Positions 18,179 through 27,059 are shown, numbered from the stretch's first letter. The stretch is DNA of 57,599 nt from an uncultured Roseburia sp. (GCA_910587865.1 CAJUNX010000027.1:1-57599), one strand, 5' to 3'. The notes: generated by a model not told the origin, from the letters alone. A program made the numbers and translations.

Positions 18179-18952
18179 CTAATGCATAAACAGATTTCTC
18201 ATCCGGACCACTTCGTCATCCTGCAGACGCTTCTGCATAAACAGACGGTATTCCTGCAGCACCTCTTTCTTCTTCTGCTCCGAAATCGCCTCCGGATAAT
18301 CGAGATCCTCCAGCCGGCTCTTTGACGCCGTCAGATTCAGTCGCGTACCCGTGCTGTAATTGTACGCGTAATCCAGCGCATTCGTCTGTGCACCGATGCT
18401 GCTCCTGCCCGCGCTCACCGTCGCAAGAGCCCGATCAATGTCTCCCAGGTCAAAATCCCCGGTCACATCAAAGTCCTCAATGCCAAGCATCTTCAGTGTG
18501 GAATCCGGCATCGTGATGCTCATCCCGCTGCCGTTTGCATCCGCCGCAATCTGATAGGTGTCTTTACTCCCGTCGAGCAGTTTTTTCGTATTGTAACTCG
18601 TCTGGGAAGCGAGATCCTCGATGCCCTTTTTATACTGGTCGATCTGTTTCTGGATCGCAGCCCGGTCGGAATCCGTCATCACCGCCGTATTTGACGCCTG
18701 CACGCCAAGCTCACGGATCTTCTGCAGATAATCGGTGATCCCGGCCATCCCTCCGTCCGCGATATTCAGCATATCCTTCGCTGCGCCGATATTGTTCTCC
18801 CCGGCCTTGTAACCGCGGATCTGCGCATCCTGCTTCTCTATGATGGCAAGCTCGGCAGCGCCGTCCGCTGCGCCCTGGATCTTCTTTCCGCTCGCAAATC
18901 TCCCGTAATCTGTATAAAATGATGAACCCTGAACTGATGATATCCCGCCCAT
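18179..18952 (-). CDS. Short flagellin-like protein
   Basis: 257 residues. The N-terminal half matches the flagellin N domain (GRFASGKKIQGAADGAAELA, then DMLNIADGGMAGITDYLQKI, RELGVQASNT, SYNTKKLLDGS). The C-terminal part resembles flagellin C (IDRALATVSAGRSSIGAQTN, ALDYAYNYSTGTRLNLTASK) but ends in an unusual charged tail (LFMQKRLQDDEVVRMRNLFM) instead of the hydrophobic flagellin end. There is almost no variable central domain. AAAAGGGGG precedes the ATG. It is monocistronic, with its own promoter and terminator, between rplL and rpoB and away from any flagellar operon. It could be a minor flagellin or a junction protein. No signal peptide, as expected for type III export. Confidence 0.85.
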   Translation of the reverse strand: MGGISSVQGSSFYTDYGRFASGKKIQGAADGAAELAIIEKQDAQIRGYKAGENNIGAAKDMLNIADGGMAGITDYLQKIRELGVQASNTAVMTDSDRAAIQKQIDQYKKGIEDLASQTSYNTKKLLDGSKDTYQIAADANGSGMSITMPDSTLKMLGIEDFDVTGDFDLGDIDRALATVSAGRSSIGAQTNALDYAYNYSTGTRLNLTASKSRLEDLDYPEAISEQKKKEVLQEYRLFMQKRLQDDEVVRMRNLFMH

Positions 18953-19021
18953 AACCGATTCCCCCTTTTTATTCTGTCAGAAAAATGCACCTGCCGTACC
19001 GGCAGACAGCTTTACGAATAT

Positions 19022-19050
19022 ATTGTACCGCAAAATGCATCGATCGGCAA
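19022..19050 (-). promoter_or_regulatory. Promoter of the flagellin-like gene
   Basis: TTGCCG (19045-19050), 17-base spacer, TACAAT (19022-19027), a good sigma-A promoter about 70 bases upstream of the ATG. The -35 box is part of TTGCCGATCG, which also resembles a sigma-28 -10 (GCCGATAA), but no clear TAAA lies 15 bases before it. Confidence 0.7.
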
Positions 19051-19077
19051 GCAGTATTTTCCTGTTTTTCCAAAACA

Positions 19078-19114
19078 AAAGAAAACCCGGGCAGAGCCTT
19101 TGCTCCTCCCGGGT
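19078..19114 (-). terminator. Terminator of rplJ-rplL
   Basis: On the minus strand ACCCGGG ... CCCGGGT followed by TTTTCTTTT, 25 bases after the rplL stop. Confidence 0.88.
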
Positions 19115-19138
19115 CTTTTTACAGCGTCATCCGCCTGA

Positions 19139-19516
19139 TTACTTTAAGGTAACCTTAGCGCCTTCTGCCTCAAGTTTTGCCTTGATGTCATCTGCCGTAG
19201 CCTTGTCAGCTGCCTCTTTCACGATCTTCGGAGCTCCGTCAACCACGTCCTTTGCTTCCTTTAAGCCTAAGCCGGTCACTTCACGGACAACCTTGATGAC
19301 CTTAACCTTGTTCGGGCCGACCTCTGTCAGCTCAACATCAAACTCGGTCTTCTCCTCAGCTGCCTCTGCTGCACCGCCGCCTGCTGCCGCCACTACAACG
19401 CCTGCTGCCGCAGATACGCCGAACTCTTCCTCGCATGCCTTTACGAGATCATTTAACTCCAGTACGCTCAACTCTTTGATCGCATCGATAAATTCTGCAG
19501 TTGTTAATTTTGCCAT
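19139..19516 (-). CDS. rplL: 50S ribosomal protein L7/L12
   Basis: Stalk protein that recruits translation GTPases. 125 residues from ATG 19516 (GGAGGAGAATC upstream). N-terminal dimerisation region AKLTTAEFIDAIKELSVLEL, Ala/Gly-rich hinge, C-terminal domain EVGPNKVKVIKVVREVTGLG and LKEAKDVVDGAPK. Confidence 0.98.
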   Translation of the reverse strand: MAKLTTAEFIDAIKELSVLELNDLVKACEEEFGVSAAAGVVVAAAGGGAAEAAEEKTEFDVELTEVGPNKVKVIKVVREVTGLGLKEAKDVVDGAPKIVKEAADKATADDIKAKLEAEGAKVTLK

Positions 19517-19615
19517 GATGATTCTCCTCCATTTCATAATGTACCGCAGATACGCGGTCACTCATTCACTGAACATTTACGGAAAAGCACACTCCCGGCG
19601 CTTTTCCGAAACACG

Positions 19616-20173
19616 CTATTCTGCCGGGGTCTCTGCAGCCTCTGCAGGAGCCTCGGTCTCCGCCGCTGTCTCTACCGCAGCGTCTGACGCTCCGCCCTTC
19701 TCCGCGATCTGATTGAGAACGCGTGCCAGGTTTGTAATCGGCGACTGCATGCTTCCAAGCAGTCTCGAAAGGAGCTCTTCTCTCGACGGGATCTCCGCAA
19801 TTGCCTTCATTCCCGCCTCATCGTAGAAGTCACCTTCAATCACGCCCGCTCTGATCTCAAGCTTCGGAGCGGTCTTTGCAAACTTCGAAATTACTCTCGC
19901 CGGAGCGGTCGCATCTGTCGCAGAAATCGCAAATGCATTCGGCCCCTCAAGGACATCCTTTAAGCTCTCAAATTCCGTCCCCTCGATCGCACGTCTCACC
20001 AGCGTATTCTTATACACCTTATACGTCACGCCTGCTTCTCTTAATGTCTTGCGCAGCTGAGTGTCTTCCGCTACGGTGAGTCCGCGGTAGTCAACCACTA
20101 CGACAGCTTGTGCGCCTTTCATGTTCTCGGAGATCTCCTGAACTACAGGCTGTTTCAGTTCTACCTTTGCCAC
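19616..20173 (-). CDS. rplJ: 50S ribosomal protein L10
   Basis: Base of the ribosomal stalk, binds 23S rRNA and L12 dimers. 185 residues. Start taken as GTG 20173, eight bases after AGGAGG; the GTG at 20182 lies inside that site. Begins AKVELKQPVVQEISENMKGA and includes VVVDYRGLTVAED and KNTLVRRAIEGT; the tail is Ala/Glu-rich. It is preceded by an L10 leader with an attenuator. Confidence 0.98.
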   Translation of the reverse strand: MAKVELKQPVVQEISENMKGAQAVVVVDYRGLTVAEDTQLRKTLREAGVTYKVYKNTLVRRAIEGTEFESLKDVLEGPNAFAISATDATAPARVISKFAKTAPKLEIRAGVIEGDFYDEAGMKAIAEIPSREELLSRLLGSMQSPITNLARVLNQIAEKGGASDAAVETAAETEAPAEAAETPAE

Positions 20174-20216
20174 GTCGTGCACCTCCTTTTTGATTATTTA
20201 TATCTGCATATGATCC

Positions 20217-20400
20217 GAAAAAACCTCTCTGTCCGAAAACAAAGAGGTTCTGTTCTTCTTAATGATATTCATCAAAAGATTCCTCGGCAGGCCATACCGG
20301 TTACGCCGCATCGGGCACCTGCTGTCTTCGGCTTATATGCAATTCGACCGCACCGGACAAGCCGGTGCAGATCTTTTGCCGTGTCATCTCACGGCGCTTT
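20217..20400 (-). ncRNA. L10 leader (autoregulatory mRNA leader of rplJ-rplL)
   Basis: Between the promoter and rplJ the minus strand carries the kink-turn-like core GAAGACAGCAGGTGC ... CCTGCCGAGG, the signature of the L10 leader bound by the L10(L12)4 complex. It ends in an intrinsic terminator, AACCTCTTTG ... CAGAGAGGTT with TTTTTT (20217-20249). Excess L10-L12 is expected to favour termination. Confidence 0.85.
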
Positions 20401-20403
20401 CGC

Positions 20404-20432
20404 ATTATAACACTGTATATCGCGGCTGTCAA
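20404..20432 (-). promoter_or_regulatory. Sigma-A promoter of rplJ-rplL
   Basis: TTGACA (20427-20432), 17-base spacer, TATAAT (20404-20409): full consensus, immediately after the rplA stop codon. Confidence 0.93.
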
Positions 20433-20436
20433 CAGA

Positions 20437-21132
20437 TTAATTCGTAATCTTTGTCACGTTCAGCTTAACGCCCGGTCCCATCGTTGACGCAAGCGTCGCG
20501 CTGCGGATAAACTGGCCCTTTAAGCTGGCCGGCTTCGCCTTATTAACAGCTGCCATAACGGTCTGGAAGTTGTCGCTTAACTGATCTTCTGTAAAAGAAG
20601 CTTTTCCTAATGGCACATGGATAATGTTTGTCTTGTCCAATCTGTACTCAATCTTACCGGCTTTGATATCAGCGATCGCCTTCGTCACGTCCATGGTAAC
20701 CGTCCCGGCCTTTGGGTTCGGCATCAGGCCCTTCGGTCCGAGTACACGTCCCAGACGACCGACAACGCCCATCATATCCGGCGTCGCAACGACAACGTCA
20801 AAATCCAGCCACCCTTCGTTCTGGATCTTCGGAATCAGCTCCTCACCGCCGACATAGTCAGCGCCCGCTGCCTGCGCCTCGTCTAACTTCGTACCCTTCG
20901 CAAACACCAGCACTTTTACGGTTTTACCGGTTCCGTGCGGCAGCACCACCGCCCCGCGGATCTGCTGCTCAGCGTGACGTCCGTCACAGCCTGTTCTAAG
21001 ATGAAGCTCGATTGTCTCGTCAAACTTTGCCGTAGCGTTCTTTTTTACCAGGCCAATTGCCTCAGCCACATCGTACTGTGCTGCCCGGTCAAAAGATTTT
21101 ACGGTATTTAAATATTTCTTTCCTCTTTTCAT
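20437..21132 (-). CDS. rplA: 50S ribosomal protein L1
   Basis: L1 stalk protein involved in release of deacylated tRNA. 231 residues, full length. Begins MKRGKKYLNTVKSFD; contains GRLGRVLGPKGLMPNPKAGT and ends TMGPGVKLNVTKITN. It follows rplK after 150 bases, longer than usual, in which I see no gene. Confidence 0.98.
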   Translation of the reverse strand: MKRGKKYLNTVKSFDRAAQYDVAEAIGLVKKNATAKFDETIELHLRTGCDGRHAEQQIRGAVVLPHGTGKTVKVLVFAKGTKLDEAQAAGADYVGGEELIPKIQNEGWLDFDVVVATPDMMGVVGRLGRVLGPKGLMPNPKAGTVTMDVTKAIADIKAGKIEYRLDKTNIIHVPLGKASFTEDQLSDNFQTVMAAVNKAKPASLKGQFIRSATLASTMGPGVKLNVTKITN

Positions 21133-21282
21133 TCTATAAACCTCCTGGTGGTATTATCGGGAGAGGTCCCTCCCACATTACTGCATCACACCCGCAATCC
21201 GCCGCGGGATATGTCCCTCCCGTCTGCCGAAACGCATGTCTCTCCATCCGTCCGTTCAGAGGGAGCGCCGCATTTTGTCGTC

Positions 21283-21708
21283 TTATTCCTCAACGCTCAC
21301 GCCCATGCTTCTCGCGGTACCCGCGATCATGCTCATGGCCGCCTCAAGAGAAGCTGCATTTAAATCCGGCATCTTTAACTCTGCGATCTCCTGCAGCTTT
21401 GCTTTGGAAATAGTCGCAACCTTATCCTTATTCGGCGCCGCCGAACCGGACTTGATATTGCATGCCTTTTTGATCAGCACCGGTGCAGGCGGGGTCTTTG
21501 TGATGAAGCTGAAGCTTCTGTCCGCGTACACGGTGATCACGACCGGGATAATCAGGTCGCCCTGATCCGCCGTTCTCGCGTTAAACTGCTTGGTAAACTC
21601 CACGATGTTCACTCCGTGCTGTCCAAGTGCAGGACCAACAGGAGGAGCCGGGGTTGCCTTTCCGGCCGGAATCTGCAGTTTGATATATCCTTGTACTTTC
21701 TTTGCCAT
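21283..21708 (-). CDS. rplK: 50S ribosomal protein L11
   Basis: Part of the GTPase-associated centre. 141 residues. Contains IPAGKATPAPPVGPALGQHG and the C-terminal MSMIAGTARSMGVSVEE. GGAGGCAATTCCAA precedes the ATG. It follows nusG after 18 bases. Confidence 0.98.
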   Translation of the reverse strand: MAKKVQGYIKLQIPAGKATPAPPVGPALGQHGVNIVEFTKQFNARTADQGDLIIPVVITVYADRSFSFITKTPPAPVLIKKACNIKSGSAAPNKDKVATISKAKLQEIAELKMPDLNAASLEAAMSMIAGTARSMGVSVEE

Positions 21709-21726
21709 TTGGAATTGCCTCCTTCA

Positions 21727-22245
21727 TTATTTACTAAGCCTTACATCTGCGAAACTTATCTCTACCGGCGTTTCGCGGCCGAATAGCTCGACGTTGATCG
21801 TCACGCTCTGTTTGCTCTGGTTCATCGACTGAATGACGCCCACGGTATCTTTCCACACACCGCCTGTCACGACAACCGCATCTCCCTCCGTGAAGTCAAC
21901 CTGAACGCTCTCCGTCCGGATTCCGAGCGGCCGCATCTCCAGTTCGGTGAGGGGGACCGGCTTCGATCCCGGACCGACAAATCCGGTGACACCGCGCGTA
22001 TTTCTGACCACATACCATGTATCGTCGTTCATAATCATGTTAATCAGCACGTATCCCGGAAACATCTTTTTCGAAACGGTCTTTTTCGCGCCGTTCTTCA
22101 GCTCCACAACATCCTGCATCGGCACGCGGACTTCTAAGATCTGATCCTCCAGGTGCCGGTTCTCAATTGTCTTGTCGATGTTTGCCTTTACCTTATTCTC
22201 GTAACCCGAATAGGTATGAACCACATACCAGTGTGCCTCTGCCAT
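21727..22245 (-). CDS. nusG: Transcription termination/antitermination factor NusG
   Basis: Binds RNA polymerase and links transcription to Rho or ribosomes. 172 residues: NGN domain from HWYVVHTYSGYENKVKANI through FPGYVLINMIMNDDTWYVVR, then the KOW domain VDFTEGDAVVVTGGVWKDTV. It sits between secE and rplK as usual. Confidence 0.98.
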   Translation of the reverse strand: MAEAHWYVVHTYSGYENKVKANIDKTIENRHLEDQILEVRVPMQDVVELKNGAKKTVSKKMFPGYVLINMIMNDDTWYVVRNTRGVTGFVGPGSKPVPLTELEMRPLGIRTESVQVDFTEGDAVVVTGGVWKDTVGVIQSMNQSKQSVTINVELFGRETPVEISFADVRLSK

Positions 22246-22263
22246 AAATCGCCTATGCCTCCA

Positions 22264-22473
22264 TTACAAACCCAGACCAACAAGGAAATCAACGCCATAC
22301 TGAATGATAAAATCCAAAAGCGCGATAACAAGACCCATTACCACGGAAACAGCGATAACTGCTGTCGTCTGTCTTGCAAGTGATTTTTTTTCCGGCCAGA
22401 TGATCTTCTTAAACTCCGCCGAAATTCCGCTAAAGAAGCTCTCCTTAGGAGCCTTGTCCTCGGTTTTTCCCAT
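22264..22473 (-). CDS. secE: Preprotein translocase subunit SecE
   Basis: Single-span SecE of the SecYEG channel. 69 residues from ATG 22473 (AAGGAGTG upstream); the frame continues upstream but that is rpmG-overlapping sequence. Has the conserved FKKIIWPEKKSLARQT followed by one membrane helix, VIAVSVVMGLVIALLDFIIQ. Confidence 0.96.
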   Translation of the reverse strand: MGKTEDKAPKESFFSGISAEFKKIIWPEKKSLARQTTAVIAVSVVMGLVIALLDFIIQYGVDFLVGLGL

Positions 22474-22493
22474 TTTCTCACTCCTTTGCCGTC

Positions 22494-22643
22494 CTACTTC
22501 GTTTCCTTGTGCAACGTGTGGGTTCTGCAGAATCTGCAGTACTTTTTGATTTCCATTCTGTCCGGATGCGTTTTCTTGTCCTTTGTCGTGTTGTAATTCC
22601 GGTTCTTGCACTCCGTACATGCCAGTGTTATTCTTGTGCGCAC
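22494..22643 (-). CDS. rpmG: 50S ribosomal protein L33
   Basis: 49 residues, started at GTG 22643 because GGAGG lies eight bases before it and homologues begin VRTRITLACTECK. Two CxxC pairs (CTEC, CRFC) form a zinc ribbon, so this is the zinc-containing form. First gene of the secE-nusG operon. Confidence 0.95.
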   Translation of the reverse strand: MRTRITLACTECKNRNYNTTKDKKTHPDRMEIKKYCRFCRTHTLHKETK

Positions 22644-22742
22644 AACTTCCACCTCCATTAAAATTCTTGCCGCTCTTTCCGGCCCCTTCCAGACAAGGCC
22701 AGAAAAAGGCATAAAAAAAAAACCTACTTCCATCGCGTGTCA

Positions 22743-22771
22743 ACTATATCACACTCCGCCCCGAACGTCAA
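22743..22771 (-). promoter_or_regulatory. Sigma-A promoter of rpmG-secE-nusG-rplK-rplA
   Basis: TTGACG (22766-22771), 17-base spacer, TATAGT (22743-22748), about 100 bases upstream of rpmG. Confidence 0.88.
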
Positions 22772-22874
22772 CCGTTTTCCCGCCACTTTTTGCTTCTCCC
22801 GCTTTCCTCCACTATATATAGTAGATTCTTTTCATATGTCCCACAATATTTTTTATCTTTCTATTAACTTTTAC

Positions 22875-22901
22875 TAAAATTTTCATGCTTTCTTCCGATA
22901 A
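22875..22901 (+). promoter_or_regulatory. Sigma-28 (SigD/FliA) promoter of the FliD-like gene
   Basis: TAAA (22875-22878), exactly 15 bases, TCCGATAA (22894-22901), against the consensus TAAA-N15-GCCGATAA. It points at the FliD-like gene 150 bases downstream and ties it to the motility regulon. The rest of 22772-23047 shows no gene. Confidence 0.75.
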
Positions 22902-23047
22902 ATATAAAAAGGGTATGTTGCTTCTGTTTTTCACGGATGATGACAGTGCAGCACAGCATAACCATTTAATTTAGAAATCCCTGCGTGTTCCGGCAGTGCA
23001 GAATCTGTCGGCATACGATTTCACGGAAGAAAGGAGGGGATAACGAG

Positions 23048-24340
23048 ATGACACCCATTCGAAGTGCATATCAGTATTATCTCAACACATACAGCGACTA
23101 CGGTATGAACCGCTACGACACGCATAAAAAGAGCCAGCTGCGGGCGGTTTATAATGATATCGTCAGGACAAACAAAGAAGCTCCCCTTTACAAAATCAGG
23201 TATTCAGGCGATGTCGGTCGTTTTGCGATCGATATTAAGGAAAAGACGCGTTCCATTCAGAACGTGGCCGCTTCTTTGTCCGATACCGGCGGCATTGAAC
23301 ATGCGTTTTCAAAAAAGATCGCACAGTCCTCCGACGAGAATACCATCGCGGCGGAATACATCGGCCAGAAGCAGGATGTCGACGACTCTCTTTATTTCAA
23401 CGTTGAGGTCAGACATCTGGCCACCCCGCAGATCAATCGCGGCAATTATCTGCAGCCGGACTGGCACGACATCCGTCCCGGTTCGTACAGTTTTGATCTC
23501 TCGACCAACCTGAGTTCTTACGAATTCCAGTACAGTGTCAGCGGAAGAGATACCAATCAGAATGTGCAGGATAAGCTGATCCGCCTGATCAACAACGCGG
23601 GTGTCGGTCTTCACGCCGATCTTATCACGGATGACAAAGGCGCTCACGCCATAGAGATTACCTCTCTGCAGACGGGACTGAGTGAGAATGAACAGTATCT
23701 GTTTGAGATCCTGCCCTCACCGGATCCCGATTCGATGAAAGCAATGCAGGTACTCGGCATCAGCCATGTGGAGCATATGGCTTCCAATTCCTCGTTTTTG
23801 TTAAACGGAACCGAGCATTCCTCTTTGTCAAATACGTTTACGGTCAACAATGCCTTTGAGCTGACCTTAAAGAAAGAAAGCACGGGCTCCGCTACCCAGA
23901 TCGGCTTTAAGCCGGGTTCGGACGCAATCGCTGACAATGTCCAGACACTGGTGGATGCCTACAACAATATTATTCAGCTGAGCCATAATTATTCCGATAC
24001 CCAGCAGTCCAGCCGGCTGCTGCGTGATATGTCGGCGGTCGCACGCTCCCATTTCAACGAGCTTGAATCCGTCGGACTTGAGCTCAGTGAAGACGGTTAT
24101 CTGTCCGTGGACCGCAATCTTCTGACAGACGCAGTGACCTCGCCGGATTCTCAGGACTGTTTTCTGCTTCTGAATGACTTTAAGAACGACTTAAACGCGA
24201 GGGCTGCCCGCGCTTCCATTGACCCGATGAATTATGTGGATAAACTGCTTGTCGCTTACAAAAATCCGCAGGGTCACAATTTTGCAACGCCGTATATCAC
24301 TTCGATCTACTCAGGAATGATGTTAGATCAGATCTGTTAA
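23048..24340 (+). CDS. FliD-like flagellar cap / hook-associated protein
   Basis: 430 residues from ATG 23048 (AGGAGGGG upstream). The C-terminal half has the FliD_C pattern: FKPGSDAIADNVQTLVDAYN, then helices with FNELESVGLELSEDGYLSVD, ending ITSIYSGMMLDQIC, typical of Lachnospiraceae hook-associated proteins. The usual FliD N-terminal motif (GLDTDSIVK-like) is absent; the first 80 residues are instead Tyr-rich and polar. Expected to be exported by the flagellar type III system. Monocistronic with a sigma-28 promoter, converging on the glycan cluster. It could be an atypical FliD or a related filament-associated protein. Confidence 0.72.
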   Translation: MTPIRSAYQYYLNTYSDYGMNRYDTHKKSQLRAVYNDIVRTNKEAPLYKIRYSGDVGRFAIDIKEKTRSIQNVAASLSDTGGIEHAFSKKIAQSSDENTIAAEYIGQKQDVDDSLYFNVEVRHLATPQINRGNYLQPDWHDIRPGSYSFDLSTNLSSYEFQYSVSGRDTNQNVQDKLIRLINNAGVGLHADLITDDKGAHAIEITSLQTGLSENEQYLFEILPSPDPDSMKAMQVLGISHVEHMASNSSFLLNGTEHSSLSNTFTVNNAFELTLKKESTGSATQIGFKPGSDAIADNVQTLVDAYNNIIQLSHNYSDTQQSSRLLRDMSAVARSHFNELESVGLELSEDGYLSVDRNLLTDAVTSPDSQDCFLLLNDFKNDLNARAARASIDPMNYVDKLLVAYKNPQGHNFATPYITSIYSGMMLDQIC

Positions 24341-24364
24341 ATAATGATTTTTTGAAAAAGGAAC

Positions 24365-24406
24365 CGCCGTACAGAGAAACTGATTTCTCTGCACGGCGAT
24401 TTCTTT
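24365..24406. terminator. Bidirectional terminator between FliD-like gene and glycan cluster
   Basis: CGCCGT-A-CAGAGAAA, loop CTGA, TTTCTCTG-C-ACGGCG, followed on plus by ATTTCTTTT and on minus by a T-rich stretch (CCTTTTTCAAAAAATC). It separates the converging transcripts. Confidence 0.9.
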
Positions 24407-24434
24407 TCTCCGCCTCCGTCCGGTTCTTCTGTTC

Positions 24435-25613
24435 TCATCCGATCTTCTCCCCGGAGGGAAAGACCTGTTCCAGCATAAACGAAATACGTCTGATGTAATC
24501 ATGCTGTTCTTTTACCTTGCGGTAACCGTTTGCGGCAATCTCCCGGCGTTCCTGTTCATGCGTCAGATAATACCCCGCTTTTTCCCGCAGATCATCGATC
24601 CCGTCAAAGCATACCAGATCATGGCCTTCCTCAAAGAAATACGGAAGCTCCGCCTGATAATTCGTCATCAGAAACCCTCCCGAACCGAGCACATCCCAGA
24701 TCCGCAGCGGAATCCCGCTTTTGATATTGGGAATCGTGAAGTTTAAGTTGATCTTCGACATATGAAACACTTTCGGCATCTGGCTCCAGTAGTCAACAGA
24801 CCCGCAGTACTGAATCCGCAGCAGGTCACTCACATCGCTGTTGCTGTAGACATTGACCTTAAAACAGCGGGACAGCTCAATCAGCGCACGGCGGCGCGTG
24901 ATCTCCGCAATCTTAAACCCAAGTACCGTCGTCTCGAAAATCAGACTGAGATCTGAAAATGATCCGTCCGATTTTTCCAGCCGGAAATATTCCTGCAGCT
25001 GCTCTAAAATGTCTGCGGTCAGCATCGGCTCTATGAGATTCGCGCCGCTGATATTCATCTGTGCTTCCATCACAGCGTCAAAATATCCCCTCAGATATTC
25101 CGGGAGCCTGTGTTTTAGTTTATCATAAGAATTACGTTCGTAGAGGCTCCCGACAAACGCGATATCGCCCTGGTATTTTCTTAGGTCCTTCGCGTCTTCC
25201 ATCAGCGCGTCGAGCCGCTTCACGTCAACGGCAAGCGGCAGATGCCAGATATTTCTGACACCCATGCCTTTAAATTCGAGATAGTTCGTTTTGTCAAACG
25301 TGAAAATATAATTGCAGCTGTTGAACACCGATTCGTGATACATGCTGATCAGCGGATTGTCGCAGGTCCAGGAGACGTATCTGGTCTGCATCCTCTGACA
25401 GGCGTTTGAGATCAGCGGAAAATAGTTTACCGTAAAGACCATATCGTAGTGGTTTTCCCGAATCTTTTCCTCGATCACCCGCTCAAATTCCGGCTCGACG
25501 TCGTAGCTGCCCAGCTTCTGCTGGATGTTGTCAACCGTATGGCCGAGGAGCAGAAACGTCTGCTCGATATCCCTGTAATTATATGCTTTCCAGCGGTACA
25601 TTAAAATGCGCAT
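24435..25613 (-). CDS. CgeB-type glycosyltransferase (DUF3880 family), 1
   Basis: 392 residues from ATG 25613 (MRILMYRWKAYN; GAGGG upstream; ATG 25625 also possible). Spore-maturation CgeB-like glycosyltransferase with a GT-B fold: N-terminal part with VFTVNYFPLISNACQRM and SWTCDNPLISMYH, C-terminal part with INLNFTIPNIKSGIPLRIWD and VLGSGGFLMTNYQAELPYFF, the nucleotide-sugar-binding segment. This type is common in flagellin-glycosylation islands of Firmicutes. It is the last gene of the cluster, 91 bases after a second CgeB gene. Cytoplasmic. Confidence 0.85.
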   Translation of the reverse strand: MRILMYRWKAYNYRDIEQTFLLLGHTVDNIQQKLGSYDVEPEFERVIEEKIRENHYDMVFTVNYFPLISNACQRMQTRYVSWTCDNPLISMYHESVFNSCNYIFTFDKTNYLEFKGMGVRNIWHLPLAVDVKRLDALMEDAKDLRKYQGDIAFVGSLYERNSYDKLKHRLPEYLRGYFDAVMEAQMNISGANLIEPMLTADILEQLQEYFRLEKSDGSFSDLSLIFETTVLGFKIAEITRRRALIELSRCFKVNVYSNSDVSDLLRIQYCGSVDYWSQMPKVFHMSKINLNFTIPNIKSGIPLRIWDVLGSGGFLMTNYQAELPYFFEEGHDLVCFDGIDDLREKAGYYLTHEQERREIAANGYRKVKEQHDYIRRISFMLEQVFPSGEKIG

Positions 25614-25704
25614 CGCAGCCCTCATCCATCTTTCCGGACGCCGGCGCGGTGTCCGTCCCTGCCGGCAGTCAGAATCATTTCTCCCGGTTGTGGCACCGGC
25701 AGAT

Positions 25705-27033
25705 CTATACCCAGCCGCACTCTGTGAGATACTCCGCGCGGCTTTTCCAGGTGTGGCCTTCCTTCGCTGCCCGGTAACCGCAGTCGGCCATCTGCTGTGC
25801 GGTATCCAGGTGGCCGAACAAATCCGCCACACGCTCCGGCAGGCAGCAGATCCCCTCCAGTGAAAATACGGCAAGCTCTCTGCCGTCCGTAAATTCCCGC
25901 CGCAGATACGACGATTCGTCCGTCACAACCGCTGCCCCGGCAAGCATGCCGTTAAAAATGCGGTCGTGCGCCCCGGCCTTAAACCAGGTCATCGTATTTA
26001 GTACGATCTTCGCGTCATTCATCAGCGGAAGGATCTGCGACGCCTCCACCTTTCCGCCGTATGTCAGGTACGGGCTGCCGCTCCAGTCGCACTGATCCCA
26101 GCCCGTGCCATAAGCCGTCACCTGCACGCCGCTCTCCACGAGAAGCCGGACTGCCTGCTCGCGGAAGAAGGATACCGCGTAGGAATCCAGGAAACGCATC
26201 TGCACCGTCAGTTCGTGGATCCGCTCATCGGAGAGATCATTTCTTTGTGCATTTAAATACGACCTGATCGTATCCTCCGTCGTCTGCCCCGGATGCCGGA
26301 TCAGCTCGCCGAGCACCTCCTGCGCCATATGCTCCCCGTCCACCTCCGGGATCGACGACAGATCCGGGATCATTTTCCCCACCGTGTAAATCGGAAGCGC
26401 CCCGGCATACAGCACATCGATACCGCGGTCCTTTAACGGTTTATGGCGGCTTCCCAGCTCCACACCGGCATGCGGCAGGAAATCGGTCTGCCGGATATTT
26501 TTAAAATACGTCCGGATATAGCGGACGTGATTGCGGTCCGTACACAGGACAACCGCCGTCCGCGGCATCCGGCGCAGCGGCTTTTCGTAATGAAACGGAT
26601 GGTCCATCAGAATATTAAGATACGGAATATCGTATGCGTCCCACAGGTTTCGGCCGTCCGGCGTCGTCAGATTATAGCCGAGATTGTTAAATGTGACACA
26701 GGCAAACCGCTCTCCCGGCCCTGTGTTTCCGGCGCCCGCTGCGGGCTCCACATATGGCGCCTCCCCGTCCGTTCCGCAGACGCGCGGTACGGTTTCCAGG
26801 CATGGAGACGACAGCCCGGATGCACACGGATGCCCGGGCTCCTCCTCCGGTTCACAGAGGTGCAGCGCATCCTCTCCCAGCAGCGCACGCAGAGCCCGCT
26901 CGCTCTGCTGTCGGAAACGGGCATCATAAACAAAGGACGCATAGCCCATCTGTTCAAACGCTTCTCTTAAGTTTTCTGTAAAAAGATCCAGCGTGTCATA
27001 GACACCCGTAAAATAAAGAATCGTTTTCTTCAT
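25705..27033 (-). CDS. CgeB-type glycosyltransferase, 2
   Basis: 442 residues. GT-B fold: ACVTFNNLGYNLTTPDGRNL and ILMDHPFHYEKPL in the N-terminal half, GTGWDQCDWSGSPYLTYGGK and AGAHDRIFNGMLAGAAVVTD in the C-terminal half. Residues ~60-115 are a Pro/Gly/Cys-rich insertion (CGTDGEAPYVEPAAGAGNT) that resembles the 16-residue repeat in the neighbouring GT2 protein and may be a degenerate copy. It starts 26 bases after that gene. Acceptor unknown. Confidence 0.83.
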   Translation of the reverse strand: MKKTILYFTGVYDTLDLFTENLREAFEQMGYASFVYDARFRQQSERALRALLGEDALHLCEPEEEPGHPCASGLSSPCLETVPRVCGTDGEAPYVEPAAGAGNTGPGERFACVTFNNLGYNLTTPDGRNLWDAYDIPYLNILMDHPFHYEKPLRRMPRTAVVLCTDRNHVRYIRTYFKNIRQTDFLPHAGVELGSRHKPLKDRGIDVLYAGALPIYTVGKMIPDLSSIPEVDGEHMAQEVLGELIRHPGQTTEDTIRSYLNAQRNDLSDERIHELTVQMRFLDSYAVSFFREQAVRLLVESGVQVTAYGTGWDQCDWSGSPYLTYGGKVEASQILPLMNDAKIVLNTMTWFKAGAHDRIFNGMLAGAAVVTDESSYLRREFTDGRELAVFSLEGICCLPERVADLFGHLDTAQQMADCGYRAAKEGHTWKSRAEYLTECGWV

Positions 27034-27059
27034 GTACTCTCCCTGTTCTGGAACACCAT

